Below, one piece after another: positions 10,427 through 20,163 of a stretch of DNA of 64,000 nt (its first letter is position 1; every line of letters begins with the position of its first letter). Where the stretch lies: assembly GCA_026075535.2 (NCBI GenBank), contig AP026546.1, positions 8,494,001-8,558,000 on the forward strand. The letters run 5' to 3'. The notes under the pieces were generated by a model. That model was not told where the DNA came from and searched no databases. It saw nothing but the letters and a program-made list of their open reading frames with translations. The translations under genes were made by a program, and so were the position numbers. The stretch comes from Tricholoma matsutake. Lineage: Eukaryota > Basidiomycota > Agaricomycetes > Agaricales > Tricholomataceae.

Positions 10427-11690
10427 CCTCATGTAGGACACAAGGGAGTTACTATGTACATAAAAATCTAAACCCCTCGCATTCGGTGCAAGGGGGGGGG
10501 CAGAGATAAATTAAACATAATAAAGACCCCTCCCCATGCAAAATGCAGGGGAGGGGGGGTTGGGGGATGCGGTCTGGGGTGGGTGTCATTGCCCACCCCT
10601 CCTTGCATGCATCTATCGCTGTAGCAAGCTGCACCCATCATCCACCCTACTAGCAGAGGCTCATAGGCATGGGGATGGGTGCCATGGTCATCATAACCCT
10701 GGTGTACCCACCATCCACCCGACGAGCAGGTGCTCATCGGTGTGGGGTGGGTGTGTTGTTGGTTTTGTGGGTCTCCTAGTTCAGAGGGGTTGGGGGGAGG
10801 GGTCAGTGATGTGGGATGTGAGGGAGGGGGTAGGTGGGTGCTTACCAGGTGGGTATCCTGCTCCACAGGTCTCCCAGTACTGCTCTGCTGTCTCCTATCC
10901 TTTATTGACACCCTCACATCCTGTTTGGACAGGGAGGAGGGGGCTGGCATGGGTGTCATCAAGTCTGGGTCATTCTGGGTCCTGGTGCTGGTAGGCGGCG
11001 TCATCATCATCATCATCAACTGCACACACTCATGATCCACCCTACAAGCAGGGGCTTGTAGGCGTGGGGTGGGTGTGTTTGGCTCGTTTGTGGGTGGTGG
11101 TGTCATTACTAGTAGATTATAACCTAGAAAACTAAGAAAATGAGTTAGTTAGTTTATAAAAACAAAAACCAAATGAAAAAAACTTATGTAGGGCCCAAAC
11201 GATGCGATCTGCATTGTTTGGGCCCGGGTTGGCTCGTTTGTGGGTGGTGGTGTCATTACTAGTAGATTATAACCTAGAAAACTAAAAAAAAACAAGTTAG
11301 TTTATAAAAACAAAAAGCCAAACAAAAAAACTTATGTAGGGCCCAAACGATGTGATCTGCATCGTTTGGGCCCACATTGGCTCATTTGCAAGTGGTGGCA
11401 TTGTTGCCAGTAGATTATAACCTAGAAAGCTAAAAAAACAGGTTAGTTAGTTTATAAAAAGAAAAAGCAAACAAAAAAAAAACTTATGTAGGGCCTGCGT
11501 TCCATCCATTGGGCTCGTTTGCAGGTGGTGGTGATGGCAGATTGAGCATGGGAGCAGTGGTGGTGGGTCTCCACACAGTGGTGGTGCTAGAGAGAGGAGG
11601 GAGGCAGTGTCGATGGTGGTGGTGGTGGTGGTGAGTGATGAGCTGGCACATTTGATGACACAGCTATATGCTTTGTCATACACAGCTGCA
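10427..11690 (-). other. Intron/hairpin cassette of E3
   Basis: Minus-strand start MTKHIAVSSNVPAHH at about 11680. Palindromes GGGCCCAAAC..GTTTGGGCCC at 11339-11373 and 11191-11225, each followed on minus by TACATAAG, a T-rich run and an acceptor-like CTAG before GTTATAATCTACT. AGC..GCT hairpins with CCACCC flanks at about 10646, 10716 and 11038. The distal end is a C-rich hairpin array (10427-10557). Minus-strand reading frames of about 90-210 aa are Pro/His/Thr-rich low-complexity without a domain. Confidence 0.55.
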
Positions 11691-11727
11691 CCATGGTACC
11701 TAACACAAGTAGATGATACCTTACACA

Positions 11728-11810
11728 AGGTATTGTGGTGTAACAGTTATATTGTGTATTATTATTACATAAGCAACATATGGGGATCTGGGTTCGATTC
11801 CTTTTCTTAC
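11728..11810 (+). ncRNA. tRNA-like Pol III unit, right arm of E3 (beta type)
   Basis: A box TGGTGTAACAG (11736-11746), B box GGTTCGATTCC (11791-11801, the canonical sequence), TTTT directly after at 11802. Outward facing. Confidence 0.65.
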
Positions 11811-12074
11811 ACACTTTTTCAGTGGAATCTGACTGGACTCCCAGTGGACTCCAACCAGACTCCAACCAGAATCCAACCAGAATCCAACTGGACTCCACTG
11901 GACCAGTCCCAGTGGAATCCAGTGTTTCAGTGGATTCCACTTGGAGTCCAGTCAGACTGGACTGGGACTGGACTGGCAACTTTTCAGGCAGTTGGCTGGT
12001 GACCAGTCCCAGTGGACTCCAGTCAGAGTCCAGTCAGAGTCCACTAGGAAAAGGTGGGGGAGTGTAAAGACCTC

Positions 12075-12823
12075 ATGAGAGTCTTGTAAAACCCCAAGAA
12101 ATCATCTGTGCATTCAGTGTTTGATTCCAGATGTGTCCACTCTGTTTCATACCATAAAGTCCTCACTGTAACTCCCATACCCAATCTTCTTTCCCAACTT
12201 CTACAAAACCAGTTGGTTGTTCCATATACTGAATCTCATCAGCTGGTAAGAGTCCATAGAAAAATGCAGTTTTGATATCAATTTGCTGTGCATCCCAGCC
12301 AAGTGAGGCAACAATGTGCAGGAGAATCTGCCAAGATTCCATGCGTGCAGTAGGTGAGGTAGTTTTTGTGTAATCTTTGCCATAAATCTGTTCAAACCCT
12401 TTGAAAACAAGGCATACCTTCCAACACACTGGAGTGCCATCCTCATTTCATTTGATGTGGAAGACTGGGTGACCCTTATGTATGCGGCACCCCTGTGGTA
12501 CGTTGGCTCTTGGAACTAATTTGTAGACTTGCATGTCTTTTAGGGACTTGAGTTCCTTGTGATAGCCTTCCTCCCAGCACTCAGAATCTGCCAGGTTCTG
12601 GGCTTCCTCCCTGGTATGTGGGTCATCTTCAAATTGTAGTGATCTGGCATCTATATCAGACATCTCTGAGATCAATGTGTGTAATTGATGTGCCTGATCA
12701 CCAAGTGTAGGGTCTTCGATCAATTGCTGATCGGCTTGATCATGATTGACAGGTGTAGGCATGATGACATCATGGAGCCCTTCCAAAACTTGCCTCCATT
12801 CCATATGTTGCTCCTTTATACAC
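12075..12823 (-). pseudogene. Copia element C1, reverse transcriptase part
   Basis: Ty1/copia RT on the minus strand: SECWEEGYHKELKSLKDM, KLVPRANVPQG, then FKGFEQIYGKDYTKTTSPTA and LGWDAQQIDIKTAFFYGLL, the usual order of copia RT motifs including the first catalytic-region D (IDIKTAF). It continues, after a TGA at about 12161, as GLYGMKQSGHIWNQTLNAQ and is cut at 12074 by E3 before the YVDD box. The 5' portion of the same element is at 24698-27882, on the other side of G1. Frameshifted and truncated, so inactive. Confidence 0.85.
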
Positions 12824-13930
12824 TGATGATACTCGACGAGGAAACCCAAACAAAACCCACAATAAGGTCTCAAATGGTATAATGCTAGTTAGACAAAGGT
12901 TGCAAGGTGGTATCAAATATCACCGCTGTTACCCAAGGCTATGAAAATGACTCTAGGGGGTGTCCAATGAGGTTTGATGAGGTTTGAGAGTATTTGAAGC
13001 ACTATGAAGGTGCTTGAGAGAAGTTTGATAAAGATCGAGAGTGTACAAAGTGCTGCAATGGCATTTGAGGGAAGTTCAATGAAGTTCAGGAGTGTACAAA
13101 GTGTTGCGATGAAGTTTGAAGAAAGTTTGAAGAGGTGCAATGATGTTCAAAGAAGTTCAAAGGGCTTTATAGAAGATGAGGACAGTTTCGACAATGGCTG
13201 AGAATAGACTATAGGGATGTAGAAAGATCAAGAGGGGATAGACAATATGAAATAGTTTCAAGAAGCTAGTATGAGGAGTTTGAGGAAATCTGGCGTAAAA
13301 CACTGAATTTTGAGACTAAGTCAAGATGCTTGGACTCAAAAGAATGGCTCTTAAATCAGACAATTGGTGTGAGAGGATGATCTATTCTGTCCTTCTAAGT
13401 AGCTAGTACAAGGCTATATATGTTGGGAGAAGTGATACTGAAAAGGAAATAAAACATGAGGAATACATGAGGCAAGATATAAAACAATAGAGAATCTTTG
13501 TGAATCATAGAATAAATGAAAGAAGATGAGAAGGGAAACATATAGAGTCATGATTTATCATGGGTACCAGTCCCCGTTGATCCAATATATCATCATGATG
13601 TCAAAGCGCCACAATCGCATCCTAAAATCCCATCGTTGTGTCTCCTCATGTCCAGTGGTGCTTGATATGTGACGCACTAATTCTTACAAGGTGTGCTGCT
13701 TGTATCTGAAGGGTGGTGCAATAGGTATACAGTGGCCAAAGACATTCAAAATGCTGCTAAGTTGTTTGAACTTGTTTGAGATCATTCGAAGTCATTTCAA
13801 ATCATTTGAAATTGATCAAAGTAGTTTCAGAGCGGTCTCACAGGGTTCATAGTGGTTGGGAGCATGCATGTTGATGTGTGAATACCTCTGGAGACATTCC
13901 CAGAGCTTAGTGAGCATGGTGGACCTATCA
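12824..13930 (-). mobile_element. G1 gypsy 3' LTR (full length)
   Basis: Positions 13231-13930 are repeated with about 90% identity at 23987-24697. Read on plus it starts TGATGATACTCG and ends GGACCTATCA (TG..CA ends). Immediately beyond lies CCTCCCCCTTACT (13933-13945), on minus a purine-rich tract AGTAAGGGGGAGG, as expected 5' of a 3' LTR. Internal short repeats AAAGTTGTTCAAAGTT-like and a TATATATAG. The first 400 bp have no counterpart in the other LTR, which was cut short by internal deletion. Outer flanks ataca (12818) and atgca (24698) may be a decayed 5-bp duplication. Confidence 0.8.
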
Positions 13931-14457
13931 TCCTCCCCCTTACTGAAATCCTGACTGTCCCAGTCAGCCGATTGGAGTCATGTGCAAAATGAGTGATCGT
14001 GTTGAAGCTGTAAACAAAACTTGAAAAACTTCTCATTCTCCTTCATCAACCTACACCCTCGATACTAGCTTTTCATTATGTCTCTCCTCGTCAAACTCAA
14101 TACTGACATCTTTGACTATGCCAAATTGCAGTACTTTACAGTCCCCCACCTGTCCTAGTGGACTCCGACCGGACTGACTGGAGTCTGAGTGGAGTCAAGT
14201 TGAACTACATTAAGTCAAGTAGAGTTCATCCCCCCACTGGAGTCCACTGGGAGTCCAACTGGAGTCTACTGGGAGTCCAACTGGAGTCCAACCAGAGTCC
14301 ACTTGGAGTTCAACTGGAGTCCAACCAGATGAACATGTTCAATGCTACTTAAGCAATTCACAAGTCATTATCCTGTTATGACTCCAGTCCACTCGGATTG
14401 AACAGGGACTCAGAACTTATCACTCAAGCTTGCATCTGAAAATATAAAATACTTGTA

Positions 14458-14535
14458 TTTTCAGGACTTGAACCCTCAACCTCTGCTTAAATAAGCAGAT
14501 TTCGGAGTGCTCTAACCACCTGAGCCATGTGCCTG
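14458..14535 (-). ncRNA. tRNA-like Pol III unit, left arm of E4 (alpha type)
   Basis: Minus strand: TGGCTCAGGTGGTTAGAGCA at 14508-14527, a textbook D-arm sequence with A box; B box GGTTCAAGTCC at 14464-14474; TTTT near 14445. A 12-nt inverted repeat CTGCTTATTTAAGCAG stands where an anticodon arm or intron would be. No matching acceptor stem seen. Confidence 0.68.
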
Positions 14536-14666
14536 ACATATTTTTACCATATTAGGGTCATGAGATACAATTTACAAAGTTTATATTTGCTCTACATAGT
14601 CCAATCGGACTCCAACTGGACTCCAAGTGGAATTCAACCACAAGACCATAATATTACTATCAGAAA

Positions 14667-17600
14667 CTACCTACATGTCATCATCATCACCATCACCATC
14701 GCTATCACCATTATTAGTCAAGTTACTGGCTTTTCTTGTTTGTTTGTTAATAACATGCCCAGTGTGATAAAATAGCATGGTATGCAAGAACCAATTGAAG
14801 TTGCCTGGGGTCATCCTTTTAAGAATTGATTCATATCCCCCTAGCCATGCATTCAATTGCTCACATGCCTGTGATATATTTATTATACTGTATCAATCAT
14901 GACTGAAGTTAGTGAATGCTTACCTGAGTATTAAATGCACGCTTGTAATGCTGTCTCCCTTGTTCATCCTCTTCAACAATAATGAGATTAGGGGCTGAGC
15001 CATTCATAGGAGCAGGATTACACCACTGTCAGCACAAAAAGTCTGATGCATGATGATTGATATAATGGTAGGCATCAACTATGAATTGAGTTGTTTTCTT
15101 CCAAATAGACTCCCAAGACCCATTGGCAATACTAGTATGAAGCACAAGACATGCTTTGTCTATGCAGATATATGCTGGTCAGGATTCTTCTGTAGGATAT
15201 ACCTTTTCCAGAAATGCCAAAATATTTGTTGGTGACTCTGATTTGGCAAACTTTGCCCATGCAATAACCACACCACATGGAGCACATATAGTTTCCACAC
15301 AATAGAATCTTGGGGCAGTGAAATAATTGGTCCTTTGTGGCGTTGGGGCAGGTTCATCATGTGGTTGTACATTCTCAGTAATTGGAGCTGTCCAAGGCAT
15401 ATTTTCATTTGGTCGCCGCAATATTCTCCAGATGCCAGAAAAGGTGTGTCGGTTGTGTTTTTCAGTGTGTTTCTTCCATTGTTCCTGATGCTGTGGGCAT
15501 GCTTGAGTCATAACAACTTTCTGATTGGTACAGCCACAGATTCTGCATTTAGCCCCATATTCAGATTCATGTAATGCACAAAATGCTCCTCCACGAGAAT
15601 TGGCAAGTTGAGATGTGCAATCTTCATATGCACAATGCTAGAAAGCTATTAGCTTTAGTTATATGTAACAGTCAAAATACATACATTAGGCCCCATAACA
15701 ATCCCATCCATCACCACAAGTTTGACAGGTGAATAATCAATATCCATATTGTCACCATCTTGGGGGCTCTCTAGATTGCCTGTAGTATTTTGTTCTTGTC
15801 CTTCATTTTCAAGGGTTCTATCACCTTCATATGCAGGCACAGGTGTATTTTCATCCACTCCAACTATTGCTGCTAGATCACCTCCTGCAATTACATCATA
15901 AGTGCCCTTGTACTGGTGAGTACATTCTGAGCATGAATGTTGATCTGCAGCCCGTATCATTCCACCTTCTCCTAATATTTCAAATGCCTCTTTTGTGACT
16001 TCATCGATTGCAAGACCATCTTGGAGCACAAGATTAATGCCTGATGCAGAGGCAACTGTACGAATTGATTCTTGGACATATGTATGCCAAGTCTGATGCT
16101 GAGACAGGTTCCTGATAGGTTTTCCCTGAAAGCATTATTCCAAAATTCTGTAATGGCTGCAGCTGAAGCATGAAAGCTATACATAGCAGACAGAACAATG
16201 TTGGAAAACAGCCTATCCACCCAGATATTCTGTCCAGCTTTAATGTACTTGGCAGAACTCAGATATAGTCTGTCAAATTGACCTTGTTCACCAGAAACTG
16301 GTGTACATTCATGATCTGCATGATAAGCAGTTTAACAATCTGGACATTTCCCAGTCAATACTGGAACATCTTCATAATATCCAAAGCCTTTGATTAAGGT
16401 CACCAATGGAATATCTCATGATTTAGTGATTTGCAGCAGTGACCGGGGTTGACAGTTCAAAGTTTTGCATTCGTATGAGTTAGGACATATATAACATGGA
16501 TTGGACCAATAGATTTGTGTGAAACTGCCTTGAGCTTCTGCTGAAATTGACCATTGTCATTATAAGGATTTAAATCCAACAGCTTGGCCAGCGCATCAAG
16601 TTTAGTTCCAATATTGTTGATTCTTGTCTTTGTTTCAGTGACATTGTCTGATTTCTTGAGTAACCTGATGTCTTGTTGCTTGTACAATTTATTGTCCATT
16701 GCACGAGCAAGGCATTTCATCCAACTAGAAATGGTGACACATTTTTCTCCTGTGCATTTTGGATTTTGTTGCCTTGAATGTAAATTCAACAAGTCTGTGT
16801 TATCTGTCATAGTGAACAGAATAACAAGAACTGTTGAAAGTGAAATTTTGGAACTGAAATTATCCTGAATAAATTGGCTGAACAGTTTGAAGGGGATTTC
16901 TGGGAATGGGCTTTCCTCAGGTAGAGCAGTGACAGTTGGTAGGATATTGAAGATAATTGATATCCATAATAAAAGTTGCAGCTGGTTCAGATTTAAAACA
17001 ATCTTCCAGATTAAAACTTGAAGGAATTCCAGAGGATGAATTTGCCACATGCTATAAGGCAGCAAGCTCAAAAAACTATTGCAATTGCATGGGCTCTAAC
17101 TATTTACTTACTTTGAACCCTTCTTCTTCTTGTCACCTTTCTTCTTGGACCCACTACCACTACCAGCACTACTTTCATCCTTCGACTTCATCTTTCCTTT
17201 GCTCTTGCCCCCTGATTTACCCACTTCTTTGGCTTTGCCATCCAAAAAAGCAAAAAGATCCTTGAAATTGTATGCAACCTTCTCATAGCCCCAAAGCTCA
17301 ATATTGGAAGGAGCATCTTTCCTCCTCTCCAACCAGCTCACCATCTCAGGATAGTCAGATACTCAGGAGAAAGCTTTGGAATGGTTGGCATGCCACATGG
17401 ATTTAGACTGAAAAATTTCAATCAAATCAGTGACTGAAGGCTTCCTTCCTTCCCATTCTCTGGAGGCACAGAGTGCAGCCAAAGTTGCATTGGCCTCTAA
17501 GAATGCTTTATACTTTTGATAGCCAATGTGAAGACCACCATCAGTATGATCAGCCAAATTTGATGGAATATTGAGACGAGTTATAAGATCATTCTTGAAG

Positions 17601-18271
17601 GGAGTGAGAGTGGTAGTAGCCAAAGTTAAAAGTGAGGTAGTGAGAGTGGTAGTAGCCAAAGTTGAAAGTGAGGCAGGAGTAGAATCACAAGTAAGGGTTG
17701 GCGATATAGATAGAGATTCTGTATGCATAACAGACTGGAAAGCAGGTTCACATTCCTATTGATAGATAGCTGAATTTTTCCAATATTAAATAAAACACAA
17801 CTTACAATTGAAACTGGAAGAACATATTCTCCATTAATGAAGTTCCATGTGACAGGTTCTTCATCTTTGATTGCAGTGGAATAGCGTCCTTTAATATTCC
17901 AAAGGTCATCTTCATATACAAAAATTCTTGAATTTTGACCTGCAGAAACCTTACAAACATATTCCAAAAAATGGTTAGTCAAATGACTTACGGTGAACTG
18001 GAGAATCTTTCTCTGCCAGCTTTGATAGAACCACACCCAATGAAGTTGTAACTTTAAGCTTGAATGCAGACTTTGGCTTGGTAGTGGCAGGATCAACACA
18101 CGAGTCATATAAGTAAACTTTACCCATGACCAAAGCTGCAGCATCAGTTTCCAGGTCATGAGAATCTGCAAGGTTGAACACATTTCCATAGGCACGGCCA
18201 CAGATAACACCACCAGTAGTACGTGAGGCTCCCTGTAATTTTTGTGAAGGGCTGGTTGGTGGACTAGCCAT
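14667..18271 (-). pseudogene. KDZ transposase (CxC5-CxC6-KDZ type)
   Basis: DNA transposase of the Kyakuja-Dileera-Zisupton class. Exons on minus: 18271-17990 (MASPPTSPSQKLQG..), 17960-17812, 17758-17110 (Lys/Gly/Ser-rich tail), 17050 onward. CxC5-like region 16830-16270 (LHSRQQNPKCTGEKCVTISSW; SCSECTHQY at about 15935), CxC6-like cysteines 15700-15480 (TQACPQHQEQWKKH), catalytic part 15330-14830 with FYCVETICAPCGVVIAW, YICIDKAC, FIVDAYHYINH, WCNPAP and CEQLNAWLGGYESILKR, giving plausible D, D and E. Introns such as 14924-14871 have GTAAGC..CACAG. In-frame TGA at 15179, 15029 and 16416, TAA at 16332 and a frameshift near 16125 make it inactive. The gene may start further upstream (Asn-rich exon 18456-19037 or 20041). 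Confidence 0.85.
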
Positions 18272-18455
18272 AGGTACATCTAATATGGGTTGGAAATAGA
18301 AAACAAGATCCAGATAATGTTACCTTGGTCAATTCCTGGGAGTGAAAAGTCCATATCTAATAAGAATGGGCTTTAAAAAAGCAAACCATTCAAAGATAAA
18401 ATTGTTACCTTTGCTTCCAATACTATCCTTGGTTCCTTCATGTACATGAAGATCT

Positions 18456-20041
18456 TCAATTACAAAAATTACAAATATTATGACAGCGAGAAATTTTACC
18501 AAGTCGACAAGCACCCTTGGGGTCACATTGAGGAAAGTCTAATCTAACATTAAGGATAACAAACAATACTATGGTAAAATATTTACCCTCTACCGAAGCA
18601 GGGGCAGGATTAGTAGAACAAGCAGCAGTGGTGGCACAGTTGGTGGCGGCATCGGTGGTTGTGACAAGGTTCATGAGGTTGCCACTGTCAGTCCCATCAT
18701 TGCCACTGTCAGTCCCATCATTGCCACTGTCAGTCCCATCATTGCCACTGTCAGTCCCATCATTGCCACTGTCAGTCCCATTGTTGTTGTTGTCAGTCCT
18801 GTCATTGTCCTCCCCCTCATCTGCATCATTGTTGGTGTTCTCGTTGTCATTGTTCTCATTGTTGTCATTGTTGTTCTCATTGTTCTCGTTGTTAGTCTCA
18901 TTGTTCTCGTTGTCATTGTTGTTGTTGTTGTTGTTGTCATTGTTGTTGTCATTGTTCTCGTTGTCGTTGTCGTTCTTGTTCTCACAGTTCTTCTCACAGT
19001 TCTTCATGTTGTTGTTGTTCTTCTCGCCGTTCTTCATCTTCCTGCTGGTCTTCGTCTTCCCATCGTTCTGCTCATTGTTGTTCTTCTCGCCATGCTTCTC
19101 GCTATCGATGTCATTGTTGTCCTCCTCCTCGTCGTTCCCACTGCTTTTGTTGTTGTTGTTGTCGCTCTCACAGTTGTCCCCCTTGTGCTGGTCATCACCG
19201 TCGCTGTCGTCGTCCTTCCCCTGGTGCTGGCTGTCATCATCGGTGCTTTTGTTGTTGTTATCGCTGGGGTTGTTGTTCTTCCCCTTGTTGCTGTTGTCCT
19301 GCTTGTTGCAGCTGTCACTGGCGTTTTCGGCGGCTTTGGGGGTTATGACATCCGAGTGTCATGGGCGGCCCATTGGGGTGAGAGCTGGGTGGGCTGTTGC
19401 TGCTGGCGAGAGAGCATGTGGTGGGGGGGCTACCGATAGCCCACTCGTTTCAAGAATGAGTTCAGCCCTATATTAGAAATGTCAGTAGAAAGAAATAGAA
19501 ATAGAAATAGAAAAAGAACAAAAACAACTTACCTTGGAAGCTTGGGTGGGGTACCAGCTGCCTCAGCAGCTGCATCCTCTCATGCCTGCGCTAACGAAGT
19601 CTTTCTAAAAGAAAAAAATGCCATCCTGTCAGCACATGATGGCAATGGCGGGGACGGCGTACCTCGTTCCCTTGTTCCTCTTTGCCTTTTTCTCCTTCTC
19701 CTGGTCCTTTGTGTTCCCTTTCTTCTTTTCTTCCTGCTCGTTGTCGGTCTCACTCCCCTTGGTCTCGGTCTCGCTCTCCTTTCGGGCTTTCTTCTGCTTA
19801 GGTTTGTTGTCCAGCGATGATCGAGCACATTTGCATGCTTTTGGCTTTGGGGATCGCTTCCGATCGGTGCTGTAGTGAGTGCCAGAGTTGGCTGATCTGG
19901 TTGCTGGCATGTTTTGATAGCGTTGTTGACGTGGATGGGTGGCGATGGTGTTGTGACAGTTGAGCGGTTGGTGGTAATGGTTGATGTGGCAGTTGTGGCA
20001 GTGCAGCGGTTGGTGAATTTTGCAGCTGTGGCAGCATGCAT
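18456..20041 (-). CDS. Low-complexity N-terminal exons of the E4 gene (tentative)
   Basis: Minus strand from an ATG at 20041 (MHAATAAKFTNRCTATTATS..) a Lys/Arg-rich segment runs to 19580, then probable introns (GTAAGTTGTTTTTGT near 19530), then Thr/Asn-rich repeats and an Asn/Asp-rich stretch (NNDNNNDNNNNNNNDNENN) to about 18600. Five copies of a 21-bp unit give DGTDSGN (18683-18787). It lies where the cassette stands in E1, E2, E3 and E5, next to the beta unit. It may be the 5' part of the transposase gene or a separate gene. The plus-strand Leu/Ser-rich frame of 301 aa over it is treated as an antisense shadow. Confidence 0.4.
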
Positions 20042-20086
20042 AAACTGGGTGATAGTGATAGTGTTATGTATTCAAGCATCAATAAA

Positions 20087-20163
20087 TGCCTAGGTGGTCT
20101 AGTGGTTAATGTGTGACCATTATGTTATGTAAGTAAAATGGTGGGGGTTCAATCCTCGTGTGG
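20087..20163 (+). ncRNA. tRNA-like Pol III unit, right arm of E4 (beta type)
   Basis: TGGTCTAGTGGTTAATG (20095-20111) with a possible 4-bp D stem GGTC/GACC; B box GGTTCAATCC (20146-20155); TTTTT at 20172. Outward facing. Confidence 0.68.

Larger units (their letters stand above)
8719..12074 (-). mobile_element. Element E3: KDZ-like transposon with tRNA-like arms, carrying a solo LTR
   Basis: Left end CAGTACTTTACAGTCCCCCA at 8719 and right end, reversed, GAGGTCTTTACACTCCCCCA (ending 12074). These are the same two ends as in E4. Arms carry the AACTGGAGTCC/GGACTCCAA repeat, about 11 bp per unit. Left arm holds an alpha and right arm a beta tRNA-like unit. The cassette reads on the minus strand. 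Flanks cctactct and atgagagt do not match, and the copia RT broken at 12075 does not resume at 8718, so one side has been rearranged. Confidence 0.75.

Noticed and set aside
18571..19476. 301-aa Leu/Ser/Val-rich plus-strand frame
   Set aside because: Antisense of an Asn/Asp/Thr-rich repeat region on the coding strand of E4; no start context or domain.
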